A program made the translations under genes and the position numbers. Below, one piece after another: positions 21,089-28,557 of a stretch of DNA of 64,000 nucleotides (within the stretch, counting starts at the first letter, position 1; the number at the start of each line of letters is the position of its first letter). The notes beneath the pieces were generated by a model, which saw only the letters and a list, made by a program, of their open reading frames with translations, had not been told where the DNA came from and ran no database searches. The stretch is from Micromonospora citrea (GTDB lineage: Bacteria; Actinomycetota; Actinomycetes; Mycobacteriales; Micromonosporaceae): positions 6,852,501 to 6,916,500 of the forward strand of contig NZ_FMHZ01000002.1 of NCBI RefSeq assembly GCF_900090315.1. The letters run 5' to 3'.

Positions 21089-22087
21089 GTGTCGCGGACC
21101 CGCACCGAACGCCTGGTCAACCTGGTGATCTGCCTGCTGTCCACGCGACGGTTCCTGACCGCCGCGCAGATCGCCGCGACCGTTCCCGGTTACGAGCACG
21201 ATCCGGAGGACGCGCGCGACCACGAGGCGTTCCAGCGCAAGTTCGAGCGGGACAAGGCCGAGCTGCGCGAGCTGGGCGTGCCGCTGGAGACCGGGACGGC
21301 GAGCGTGTTCGACGCGGAGCCCGGCTACCGGATCGCCCACCGCGAGTACGCGCTGCCCGACATTCCCCTCGAACCGGACGAGGCCGCCGCGGTGGGCATC
21401 GCGGCGCGGCTGTGGCAGCACGCCGGCCTGGCCGCCGCCGCCTCCTCCGGCCTGGCCAAGCTGCGCGCCGCCGGCGTCGACGTGGACCCGCAGGCCACGC
21501 TGGGCCTGGAGCCGATGGTCACGGTGGATCCGGCGTTCGCGCCGCTCACGGCCGCGGCCCGGGACCGGCGCGAGGTCGTGTTCGACTACCGGGTGCCCGA
21601 CCGCGACGAGCCCAACCGCCGCCGGCTGCAGCCGTGGGGCGTGGTCTGCTGGCGGGGCCGGTGGTACGTGGTCGGTCACGACCTCGACCGGGCGGCGACC
21701 CGGTGCTTCCGGCTGTCCCGGGTGGTCGGGGCGGTCCGGGTGACCGGCGCGCCCGGCGGCTACGAGCCGCCGGCCGGGGTCGACCTCATCAGCCACGTGG
21801 CCCGCTGGTCGGGGCCGGTGGAGCGCACCGGCCGGGCCACCGTGCTGGCCGTCCCGGGCCGCGCCGCGGGGCTGCGCCGCTGGGCGGTCGGCGTCACCGC
21901 CGGGCCCGACGGCGACCGGCTCGTGCTGCCGTACGCGGACGTGGACGTCCTCGCCGGCCAGCTCGTCGGCTACGGTCCGGACGTGCGGGTGCTCGACCCG
22001 CCCGAGGTGCGGGAGGCGGTCATCCAGCGGCTCAAGGAGATCGCGGCCCGGCACGACGACTTGGCGGTCGCCGGGGGTGCCCGGTGA
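21089..22087 (+). CDS. pafB: WYL-domain transcription factor PafB
   Basis: PafB, 332 residues, is one half of the PafBC activator that in mycobacteria drives the LexA/RecA-independent DNA-damage response. The N terminus (TERLVNLVICLLSTRRFLTAAQIAA) is a winged helix, and a linker follows. The central WYL domain, which binds a single-stranded nucleic-acid ligand in this family, includes LQPWGVVCWRGRWYVVGHDLDR. A WCX C-terminal domain ends the protein. The gene overlaps pafC by four bases (GTGA), implying equal synthesis of both partners. Confidence 0.93.
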   Translation: MSRTRTERLVNLVICLLSTRRFLTAAQIAATVPGYEHDPEDARDHEAFQRKFERDKAELRELGVPLETGTASVFDAEPGYRIAHREYALPDIPLEPDEAAAVGIAARLWQHAGLAAAASSGLAKLRAAGVDVDPQATLGLEPMVTVDPAFAPLTAAARDRREVVFDYRVPDRDEPNRRRLQPWGVVCWRGRWYVVGHDLDRAATRCFRLSRVVGAVRVTGAPGGYEPPAGVDLISHVARWSGPVERTGRATVLAVPGRAAGLRRWAVGVTAGPDGDRLVLPYADVDVLAGQLVGYGPDVRVLDPPEVREAVIQRLKEIAARHDDLAVAGGAR

Positions 22088-23127
22088 CGCGGCCGGCCGC
22101 CCGTGGCGGCTCCCGGGCGTCGGCCGACCGGCTGGCCCGGCTGCTGAACCTGGTGCCCTACCTGCTGGCCCGGCCCGGCATCGAGATCGCCGAGGCCGCC
22201 GGTGACCTGGGCGTCACCGAGCGGCAGCTGCGCGAGGACCTGGAACTGCTGTGGGTGTGCGGGCTGCCCGGCTACGGCCCGGGCGACCTGATCGACATGG
22301 CCTTCGACGGTGACCGGGTCACGATCACCTACGACGCGGGCATCGACCGACCGCTGCGGCTCACCCCGGACGAGGCCCTCGCGCTGGTGGTGGCGCTGCG
22401 GATGCTGGCCGAGACGCCCGGGGTGGCCAACCGGGAGGCGGTCGAGCGCGCCCTCGCCAAGATCGAGAGCGCGGCCGGCGACCTGGTGGCCGCGCCCGTC
22501 GAGGTCCGGCTGCCCGCCGACACGCGTCGGGTGCAGGAGTTGCGGGCCGCCGTCGAGAGCGGCCGTGCGCTGCGCATCACCTACTACACGGCGGCGCGGG
22601 ACGAGACCACCGACCGCGTCGTCGACCCGCTGCGGATGCTGATGGTCGGCGGCCGGTCGTACGTGGAGGCGTGGTGCCGCCGGGCGGAGGCGGTGCGGCT
22701 GTTCCGGGCCGACCGGATCGACGCGGTCACCGAGCTGGACGAGCCGGCCGTCGTGCCGCCGCAGGCGCGCCCGCACGATCTCACCGAGGGCGTCTTCCGG
22801 CCCTCGCCGGACCTGCCGCTGATCACGCTGCGCGTCGGCCGCGGGGAACGGTGGATCACCGAGTACTACCGGTGCGAGCGGGTCGAGGCCGGCGCCGGCG
22901 ACCAGTGGCTGGTCTCGCTGCGGGTCACCGACCTGGGCTGGGCGCGCCGGTTCGTGCTGGGGCTGGGGCCGGACGTGACCGTGGTCGCCCCCGTGGAGCT
23001 GGCCGAGCAGGTGCGCGCGGCGGCGGTCGCCGCCCTCGACGCGTACGCGACGCCGACGCCGGCCGCGCCCCGGCGCCCGGCGGACACGCCCTCGGCCGAC
23101 CCGGCGGTGCCTGCCGGCACACAGTAG
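22084..23127 (+). CDS. pafC: WYL-domain transcription factor PafC
   Basis: PafC, 347 residues, is the partner of PafB with the same architecture: winged helix (ADRLARLLNLVPYLLARPG), WYL domain (VVDPLRMLMVGGRSYVEAWCRR) and WCX domain. The C terminus adds a short Ala/Pro/Thr-rich tail. In mycobacteria the heterodimer activates recA and many repair genes; the same role is inferred here. The GTG at 22084 shares bases with the pafB stop. Its TAG stop codon is itself part of the -10 of the next gene. Confidence 0.93.
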   Translation: MTRPAARGGSRASADRLARLLNLVPYLLARPGIEIAEAAGDLGVTERQLREDLELLWVCGLPGYGPGDLIDMAFDGDRVTITYDAGIDRPLRLTPDEALALVVALRMLAETPGVANREAVERALAKIESAAGDLVAAPVEVRLPADTRRVQELRAAVESGRALRITYYTAARDETTDRVVDPLRMLMVGGRSYVEAWCRRAEAVRLFRADRIDAVTELDEPAVVPPQARPHDLTEGVFRPSPDLPLITLRVGRGERWITEYYRCERVEAGAGDQWLVSLRVTDLGWARRFVLGLGPDVTVVAPVELAEQVRAAAVAALDAYATPTPAAPRRPADTPSADPAVPAGTQ

Positions 23128-23130
23128 GCT
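23125..23130 (+). promoter_or_regulatory. -10 element TAGGCT overlapping the pafC stop
   Basis: The pafC stop TAG forms the first half of TAGGCT, which ends seven bases before GTG 23138. A leaderless transcript for the small gene is likely. Confidence 0.45.
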
Positions 23131-23137
23131 GGCCGCC

Positions 23138-23386
23138 GTGGTGAAGTGGATCGTGCTCGCGGTGGTGCTGTTCGCGCTCCTCGTGCTGGCCCTGGCCGTC
23201 CGGCCGGTGCTGGCGCGGCTGCCCCGGCTGCGCCGCGCGGCGCTCGCCCTGCAGCGCCGGGCGACCGAGGCGGAGGCGCTGCGAGACAGCGCGGAGGCGC
23301 TCCAGGAGCGGGCCGAGGTGCTCCAGCGGCAGCTCGACACCACCCACCGCCGACTTGAGCTGATCAAGGCCAGGCGCGGCGGCTGA
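23138..23386 (+). CDS. Small membrane-anchored coiled-coil protein
   Basis: This 82-residue protein has an N-terminal transmembrane helix (WIVLAVVLFALLVLALAV, residues about 4-21) followed by an alpha-helical, Ala/Leu/Arg/Glu-rich segment with heptad spacing that should form a cytoplasmic coiled coil. Function unknown. It lies between pafC and tatA. Two adjacent GTG codons (23138, 23141) could start translation. Confidence 0.78.
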   Translation: MVKWIVLAVVLFALLVLALAVRPVLARLPRLRRAALALQRRATEAEALRDSAEALQERAEVLQRQLDTTHRRLELIKARRGG

Positions 23387-23594
23387 TCGCTCGGTGTCGC
23401 GTCGCTGCGCGATCCGCCCCGGTTCCGCTCACCGGCGATCCGTCGGTTGATGTTGACGGGACGTCCCGCGTTGGTCGAGACTTCACCGGCCGGGGGCCAA
23501 CCAGCGTCACCCGGTGGGTGGCAGCGGCCGTCGACGCACGTACGATGGGCTTCGGTACACCCCTCACGACGACACAGAGCGACTGGAGCTTCCC

Positions 23595-23921
23595 ATGGGT
23601 GCCCTCAAGCCGTGGCACATCGCCGTACTCGTGGTCGTGCTGATCCTGCTCTTCGGCGCGAAGCGGCTCCCCGACGCGGCCCGTTCGCTGGGCCGCTCGC
23701 TGCGGATCATCAAGGCCGAGACCAAGAGCCTGCACGACGACGACCGTGACCTCGCCGAGAAGGCCGACGCGCAGGCCGGCTACCAGCCGCTCCCGCCGCA
23801 GACCGTCCAGGGCCAGCCCTACACGCCGCCGCCGGCCGGGCAGCAGCCGTACGCCGCGCCCCAGCAGCAGCCGTACGCGCCTCCGGTCAACGACCCGGTG
23901 CAACGCGTCCGCGACAACTGA
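23595..23921 (+). CDS. tatA: Twin-arginine translocase subunit TatA
   Basis: TatA, 108 residues, forms the membrane-thinning oligomer of the Tat export system. It has the short N-terminal transmembrane helix (HIAVLVVVLILLFGAKRLPD) with the FGxxxLPD hinge, then the amphipathic helix AARSLGRSLRIIKAETKSL. The tail has three to four degenerate QPYxxPP repeats and is probably disordered. ATG 23595 has GGAG upstream. tatC follows 19 bases later, so the two are co-transcribed. A TACGAT at 23541 may be the -10. Confidence 0.95.
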   Translation: MGALKPWHIAVLVVVLILLFGAKRLPDAARSLGRSLRIIKAETKSLHDDDRDLAEKADAQAGYQPLPPQTVQGQPYTPPPAGQQPYAAPQQQPYAPPVNDPVQRVRDN

Positions 23922-23940
23922 CCGAAGGGCCCCGAGACCC

Positions 23941-24891
23941 GTGGCCTTCTCCCTCAAGAAGCGCGGTCCGAGCAACTTCGAGCGGGCCGCGGACGGCTCG
24001 ATGACGCTCATCGAGCACATCCGCGAGCTGCGCACCCGGTTGTTCCGTGCCTCCCTGGCGATCGCGGTCGGCCTCATCGGCGGCTTCCTGCTCGCCCAGC
24101 CGGCGTTCAACCTGCTCAAGCAGCCGTACTGCCAGTTGCCCGGCATGACGGTCGACGGTGAGTGCAAGAATTTCCTGCTGCTCGCCCCAGCGGACGGCTT
24201 CGTCCTGAAGCTGAAACTGGCGCTCTGGATCGGGCTGATCATCGGTGCTCCGGTCTGGCTCTATCAGCTCTGGGCGTTCATCGCGCCTGGCCTGCACCGG
24301 CACGAGCGCAAGTGGGCGTACGTCTTCGTCTCGATCGCGGCACCCCTGTTCGCCGCCGGCGCGTTGCTGGCCTACCTCGTGGTGGACAAGGGGCTGGCGT
24401 TCCTGCTGGACGCCGGGGTCACCGGCACCGACTCCCAGCTGGAGGTGACGCGGTACATCTCGTTCGTCACCAACATGATCCTGCTGTTCGGGGTGGCGTT
24501 CGAGTTCCCCCTCACCCTGTTGATGCTCAACTTCACCGGGGTGGTGAGCGCGCGCCGGCTGCTCGGCTGGTGGCGGACCGTGGTCTTCATCTGTTTCGCG
24601 TTCGCGGCGGTGGCGACCCCCGACCCCGGGCCGTTCGGCATGACGCTGTTGGCGCTCTGTCTCTCCCTGCTCTACTTCGTCGCCGTCGGTGTGGCGTTCC
24701 TCAACGACAGGCGCAAGGGCCGCGGCAAGGAGATCTACGCCGGCATCGACGACGACGAGGTGTCGCCGCTGGAGTTCGAGCCGGAGCCGGTCGAGGCCGG
24801 GCAGCGGGTCGACGCCACCTCACCGGTGGCGGCCCCGGAGCCGGTCGCCGCGCCGGCGCCGATCGACCGTCGTTACGACGACATGACCTGA
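23941..24891 (+). CDS. tatC: Sec-independent translocase subunit TatC
   Basis: TatC, 316 residues, is the six-helix receptor that binds twin-arginine signal peptides. The N-terminal cytoplasmic signature is SMTLIEHIRELRTRLFRA, and the rest of the fold includes PVWLYQLWAFIAPGLHRHERK and the last helices with VATPDPGPFGMTLLA. The C-terminal tail of about 70 residues is acidic and Pro-rich, longer than in E. coli. GTG 23941 follows GAAGGGC. A very strong hairpin terminates the operon. Confidence 0.96.
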   Translation: MAFSLKKRGPSNFERAADGSMTLIEHIRELRTRLFRASLAIAVGLIGGFLLAQPAFNLLKQPYCQLPGMTVDGECKNFLLLAPADGFVLKLKLALWIGLIIGAPVWLYQLWAFIAPGLHRHERKWAYVFVSIAAPLFAAGALLAYLVVDKGLAFLLDAGVTGTDSQLEVTRYISFVTNMILLFGVAFEFPLTLLMLNFTGVVSARRLLGWWRTVVFICFAFAAVATPDPGPFGMTLLALCLSLLYFVAVGVAFLNDRRKGRGKEIYAGIDDDEVSPLEFEPEPVEAGQRVDATSPVAAPEPVAAPAPIDRRYDDMT

Positions 24892-24899
24892 CCGCGCCA

Positions 24900-24950
24900 G
24901 GCACGCACGAGAAAGCCCTCGGTGACCCCGGGGGCTTTCTCGTGCGTGCC
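24900..24950 (+). terminator. Strong terminator after tatC
   Basis: A perfect 19-bp stem (GGCACGCACGAGAAAGCCC at 24900-24918, complement at 24932-24950) begins nine bases after the tatC stop. A long stem without a T tract is typical of this kind of genome. Confidence 0.8.
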
Positions 24951-25116
24951 CTGTGCCGGGCCGCCGCCCGGTGTCGCCGGATCGCCTCGTAGCGCACGGC
25001 GCGGCGGCCGTCAGCGATCCAGTCGGCAATCCGTCATCACGCATCCATGAGCTGCGATCGGGTAATCAGATCTTTACGATGTGTCGACGGTCCAGACGAG
25101 GAAGGGTCGTTGCCCC

Positions 25117-26343
25117 GTGCGTCGCCCGACGTTCCGCCCCGCACCCCTCGCCGCGCCGGAGGCCGCCACCGCCCTGCGGCGGCGTGGCGTGCCCGTCGGC
25201 CGGCTGACCGCCCTGTGGGGAGCCGCCGTGGCGGCAGGATTCCTGGCCGTCGCGTTCTCCGCAGACCCGGCCGCCGCCGAGGACGGAGCTTCCGCCGCCG
25301 GGGAGGAAACGCGTGCCGTCGTCGCGGGGCGGGGAGTGCGCGCCGTCGAGGATCGAGCGCCGGCCGCCGTCGCGGGGGAGCGGGCGCGCCCTGCCGCGCC
25401 CGCCACGGCGCCGCCCGCCACGGCGCCGCCCGCCACGGCGCCGCCCGCCACGGCGCCGCCCGCCACGGCGCCGCCCGCCACGGCGCCGCCCGCCACCGCC
25501 GCCCCGCCGCCCGCGTCCCGTATCGGCGCTCGCGCCGTCGCGGCCGCGCCGCCCGCCGCGCCACCGAGCACGTCCCGTGTCGGCCGGCCGACGGACCCGT
25601 CGCGCCTGCTCCGTGGGGCCGCGCAGCCGGTTCCGGCGGGCTCGTCCGTGGCGCCCGGGGTGACCGGGACGCCGTCGTCCCCCGTACGGCCGGGGGAGCC
25701 GTCCCTCGCGTCCCGCAAGGCCGCGACGGCGCCGGCGCGGCCGGTGGACCGCGCGGTGTCGTCGCTCACCACGCGGGTCGCCGCGATCGGGAACTCCGTG
25801 GTGCGGCCCGTGGCCGCGACGACCGCCCTCGTCGAACCGGTCCTCCGCGCGACCCTGACCACCACGCGGGGCGCGGTGGCACACGTCGTCGGGCTGGTCG
25901 GCATGCTCGTCGTCGTGCCGCCGCCGGCTCCCGCGCAGCCTGCCGACCCGTCGTCGTCTCCGGCCGCCGGTCGGGACGTGCCGCCAGCGGCCGCTGCCGC
26001 ACCGGCGGGGGCCGTCGCGCGACCGGACGGGCCGCGGTACGTCGCGCGGGGAGCATCACCCGCCGCCCCGGCGCCGGTGCCCGCCCCGTCGGCCGACGGG
26101 GCGGGTTGGTGCCCGGCGACGACCGGCGGGGCCGTGACGGACCCGGGGCCGGGGCCCGCGGGGCTTCCGTCCCTCCCCGCCGTCCCGGAGCGAGACTGTG
26201 CCGCCGCCACGGACGGCGGCGGCGCGGCGGCGTCGGGGCCGGCCCTCGACGTGGACTGGCCGACGCCGGTCCTGCTCGGCCTCGCCGCCCCGCCCGCGCT
26301 GCCCGGCGACCGGCTCTACGGAGTGAGCGCCCGCCCAGGCTGA
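25117..26343 (+). CDS. Secreted Ala/Pro-rich repeat protein, unknown function
   Basis: This protein of 408 residues has an Arg-containing N terminus, a hydrophobic stretch (LTALWGAAVAAGFLAVAFSA) and an AAA-ED site, a good Sec signal peptide at about residues 28-60. The mature part is low complexity: Ala, Pro, Val, Arg and Thr dominate. It contains six exact ATAPP repeats near residues 96-125, encoded by a 15-bp DNA repeat. No enzyme domain or LPXTG anchor is recognised. GTG 25117 is preferred because GAGGAAGGG precedes it and TACGAT (25075-25080) makes a -10; the in-frame GTG at 25081 directly abuts that -10. A surface stalk or wall-spanning spacer is one guess. Confidence 0.6.
   Translation: MRRPTFRPAPLAAPEAATALRRRGVPVGRLTALWGAAVAAGFLAVAFSADPAAAEDGASAAGEETRAVVAGRGVRAVEDRAPAAVAGERARPAAPATAPPATAPPATAPPATAPPATAPPATAPPATAAPPPASRIGARAVAAAPPAAPPSTSRVGRPTDPSRLLRGAAQPVPAGSSVAPGVTGTPSSPVRPGEPSLASRKAATAPARPVDRAVSSLTTRVAAIGNSVVRPVAATTALVEPVLRATLTTTRGAVAHVVGLVGMLVVVPPPAPAQPADPSSSPAAGRDVPPAAAAAPAGAVARPDGPRYVARGASPAAPAPVPAPSADGAGWCPATTGGAVTDPGPGPAGLPSLPAVPERDCAAATDGGGAAASGPALDVDWPTPVLLGLAAPPALPGDRLYGVSARPG
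25402..25491 (+). repeat. Six exact 15-bp tandem repeats (coding ATAPP)
   Basis: GCCACGGCGCCGCCC is repeated six times without a mismatch, in frame with the secreted protein gene. A seventh unit (GCCACCGCC) is degenerate. Exact units suggest recent slippage and likely length variation between strains. Confidence 0.95.
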
Positions 26344-26539
26344 GGTTCGACGGGACCCGCCCCGCGCGGTCGCCCGGCTCGTCCGGTCGCACCGCCCGGC
26401 GCAGGGTCACACGGTGCCCGTGCACGTCGTACGACAGGCGACGCGGCTCGGGCACGACCCCGTCCGTCCCACGCGGCCGGCCCGCGCAGTCCCGTCAAGG
26501 GGACCCGACTGGCCGCGTATCCCAGATCGGAGCCACGCG

Positions 26540-27145
26540 TTGATCCGCGTTGTCGTCGCTGAGGAGATGCGCCTGCTGCGCACCGCGCTGTGCGCGGCGC
26601 TGTCGGGTGAGCAGGAGATCGAGGTCGTCGCGGAGGTGACCGGAACGGCGGAACTGGCCGCCGTGGTGCGCCGGCACCGGCCCGACGTGGTGCTGGTGGA
26701 CCTGGCGTCGGACGTGCCGCAGCCGGTGGAGGTGGTCGCCGAGATCACCGAGGCGGTGCCCGACACGGCCGTGCTGGCGATGGGGCGCCGGTGGAGCCCG
26801 GCGGTGGTCGGTGACCTGCTGGCCGCCGGCGTGCGGGGCCTGGTCGGCAAGGACGCGCCGCTGGAGGCGCTGGTCGGGGCCGTCCGGGAACTCGCCGCCG
26901 GCGGCAAGGTCATCGACGCGGAGGCCGCCGTGACCGCGCTGCGTCCCCCGTCAAGCCCGCTGACCCGCCGGGAGGTGGAGGTGCTGCGGGTGGCCGCCGA
27001 GGGCCTGCCGCTCAAGGAGATCGCCCGCCGCCTCTTCCTGGCGCACGGGACCGTGCGCAACCACCTGTCGGCGATCATGCGCAAGACGGGCGCCCGCAAC
27101 CGCATGGAGGCGGTCTGGCGCGCCCGCCGCGACGGGTGGATGTAG
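26540..27145 (+). CDS. Orphan NarL-like response regulator
   Basis: This 201-residue regulator has a receiver domain and a LuxR-type DNA-binding domain (LTRREVEVLRVAAEGLPLKEI, then HGTVRNHLSAIMRKTGARNR). The receiver keeps the acceptor Asp in VVLVDLAS and the Lys in LVGKDAP, but the acidic pocket reads AEEM instead of the usual DD. No kinase gene is adjacent. TTG 26540 is chosen because CGGAG lies upstream and the protein then begins with the normal IRVVVAEE strand. A paralogue follows at 27302. Orphan NarL regulators of this type include RamR, the activator of the SapB cluster; a link to the lanthipeptide genes nearby is inference. Confidence 0.85.
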   Translation: MIRVVVAEEMRLLRTALCAALSGEQEIEVVAEVTGTAELAAVVRRHRPDVVLVDLASDVPQPVEVVAEITEAVPDTAVLAMGRRWSPAVVGDLLAAGVRGLVGKDAPLEALVGAVRELAAGGKVIDAEAAVTALRPPSSPLTRREVEVLRVAAEGLPLKEIARRLFLAHGTVRNHLSAIMRKTGARNRMEAVWRARRDGWM

Positions 27146-27153
27146 TTCGTCCG

Positions 27154-27192
27154 GGGCGCGGGCGGGGCGGCGGTTCCGCCCGGCCCGCGCCC
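27154..27192 (+). terminator. Terminator hairpin after the first orphan regulator
   Basis: GGGCGCGGGC at 27154-27163 pairs with GCCCGCGCCC at 27183-27192, nine bases after the stop codon. Confidence 0.5.
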
Positions 27193-27301
27193 GCCCCGCG
27201 TCCAGGGTGGACGGCCGGCGCCCGCTCACCGAGCGATACCGATCGGTACGTGTTTGAATGCGGACGGTCCGTGATCCGCTCGACGACGCTCGGGAAGGTC
27301 A

Positions 27302-27883
27302 ATGGTGATCCGTGCCCTGCTCGCCCTCGACGGCGCCCTGGTCCGTGGCGCGCTTTCGCTCGTCCTCGCCGCCGAGGAGGACATCAGCGTGGTGGCCGAG
27401 CTGGATCGGGGTGACGACCTCCCGCCAGCGGTCCGGGCGCAGCGTCCCGACGTGGCGGTCGTCGACCTCGACCTCGTCGACGAGGCCGGTGTGGCGGGGC
27501 AGTGCCCCCTGCTGGTGCTCGCCGACCGGCGCCGCGCGCGCCGGCTGCACCGGGTCCTGGCACCCGGGCGGACCGTCGGCATCCTCGGCAACGACGTCGC
27601 CCCGCATCGGGTGGTGGACGGGATCCGGCGGTTGGCCCGACGGGAGTCGGTGATCGACGCCGACCTGGTGATGGCGGCGCTGAACCGGGACAGCCCGCTG
27701 ACGACCCGGGAGACGGAGATCCTCGACCTGACCGCCGCGGGGGCGCCGGTCGTGGAGGTCGCCCGGGCGCTCGGGCTCGCCCCGGGCACGGTGCGCAACC
27801 ACCTCGGGCGGATCGCCCGCAAGGCGGGCGCGCGGACCAGGGTGGAGGCGGTGCGGGTCGCCCGCGAGGCCGGCTGGATCTGA
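27302..27883 (+). CDS. Second orphan NarL-like regulator with degenerate receiver
   Basis: This 193-residue protein is a paralogue of the preceding gene. Its DNA-binding domain is intact (LTTRETEILDLTAAGAPVVEV, then PGTVRNHLGRIARKAGARTR). The receiver is poorer: one acidic pocket residue (LALDGAL), the acceptor-like Asp in VAVVDLDL, and Asn in place of the conserved Lys (GILGNDVAP). Phosphorylation control is therefore doubtful; it may be constitutive or ligand-controlled. ATG 27302 and GTG 27305 both follow GGAAGGTC. It has its own terminator-separated unit. Confidence 0.85.
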   Translation: MVIRALLALDGALVRGALSLVLAAEEDISVVAELDRGDDLPPAVRAQRPDVAVVDLDLVDEAGVAGQCPLLVLADRRRARRLHRVLAPGRTVGILGNDVAPHRVVDGIRRLARRESVIDADLVMAALNRDSPLTTRETEILDLTAAGAPVVEVARALGLAPGTVRNHLGRIARKAGARTRVEAVRVAREAGWI

Positions 27884-27969
27884 CGGCGACAGGCGCGACG
27901 GAGGCGGGTCGGGGCGTCCGGCGCCGTGGCGAGGTCGAGGCCGGTGTCCCGAGGGCGGGAGCGCCTGGG

Positions 27970-27975
27970 TAGCGT
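27970..27975 (+). promoter_or_regulatory. -10 element TAGCGT of the OsmC-family gene
   Basis: TAGCGT ends six bases before the ATG at 27982. Confidence 0.5.
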
Positions 27976-27981
27976 GCCGTC

Positions 27982-28425
27982 ATGAGTGCGGACAGCTTCC
28001 GCTCGGTGGAGATCGAGCGCACCAGCGTCGGGCAGTACGTCGTGCGGAACGTCCGCGGCGGATCGTTGTCGATGGGCGCCGGCGAGGACGCCAGCTTCAC
28101 GCCGGTGGAACTGCTTCTGGCGGCCATCGGCGGCTGCACGGCGATCGACGTGGACCTCATCACGAGCCGCCGCGCCGAGCCGATCCGGTTCTCCGTCGAG
28201 GTCACCGGCGACAAGATCCGGGACGAGGCCGGGGCGAACCGGATGTCGAACATCGAGGCGCGGTTCACCGTGACGTTCCCGGAGGGCGCGGACGGCGACC
28301 GGGCTCGTGAGGCGCTGCCTCGATCGCTGCAGCAGTCGCACGACCGGCTCTGCACCGTCTCCCGTACCGTCGAACTCGGCACTCCCGTCTCGATCGTCGA
28401 GGCTGCCGGCTCCACCGGAGACTGA
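27982..28425 (+). CDS. OsmC/Ohr-fold peroxiredoxin-like protein
   Basis: This 147-residue protein has the OsmC fold, whose members reduce organic hydroperoxides with two cysteines. The first cysteine is in LLLAAIGGCTAIDVD at the start of the long central helix, and the second is in SHDRLCTVSRTV. Both are in the places expected for a thiol peroxidase. Length is typical. It could detoxify lipid or other organic peroxides in the cytosol. It stands alone, convergent with the beta-helix gene. Confidence 0.88.
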   Translation: MSADSFRSVEIERTSVGQYVVRNVRGGSLSMGAGEDASFTPVELLLAAIGGCTAIDVDLITSRRAEPIRFSVEVTGDKIRDEAGANRMSNIEARFTVTFPEGADGDRAREALPRSLQQSHDRLCTVSRTVELGTPVSIVEAAGSTGD

Positions 28426-28501
28426 CGTCCCGCGGGCGTCACCCGCTCCTGCGTGGCCGGTGGGCCGCGGCGAGTGTCGTCGCCGGCCCCGACCGGCAGC
28501 C

Positions 28502-28529
28502 GCGCGGCGTCGGCGGTCCGACGCCGCGC
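28502..28529. terminator. Bidirectional terminator hairpin
   Basis: A perfect 12-bp stem (GCGCGGCGTCGG at 28502-28513, complement at 28518-28529) with loop CGGT lies between the converging OsmC and beta-helix genes. Confidence 0.7.
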
Positions 28530-28557
28530 CGGTCCGTCGGCGCGGTGGAGGCGACGT

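Noticed and set aside
25402..25491. Possible CRISPR array
   Set aside because: The repeats are contiguous 15-bp units without spacers and lie inside a coding frame.
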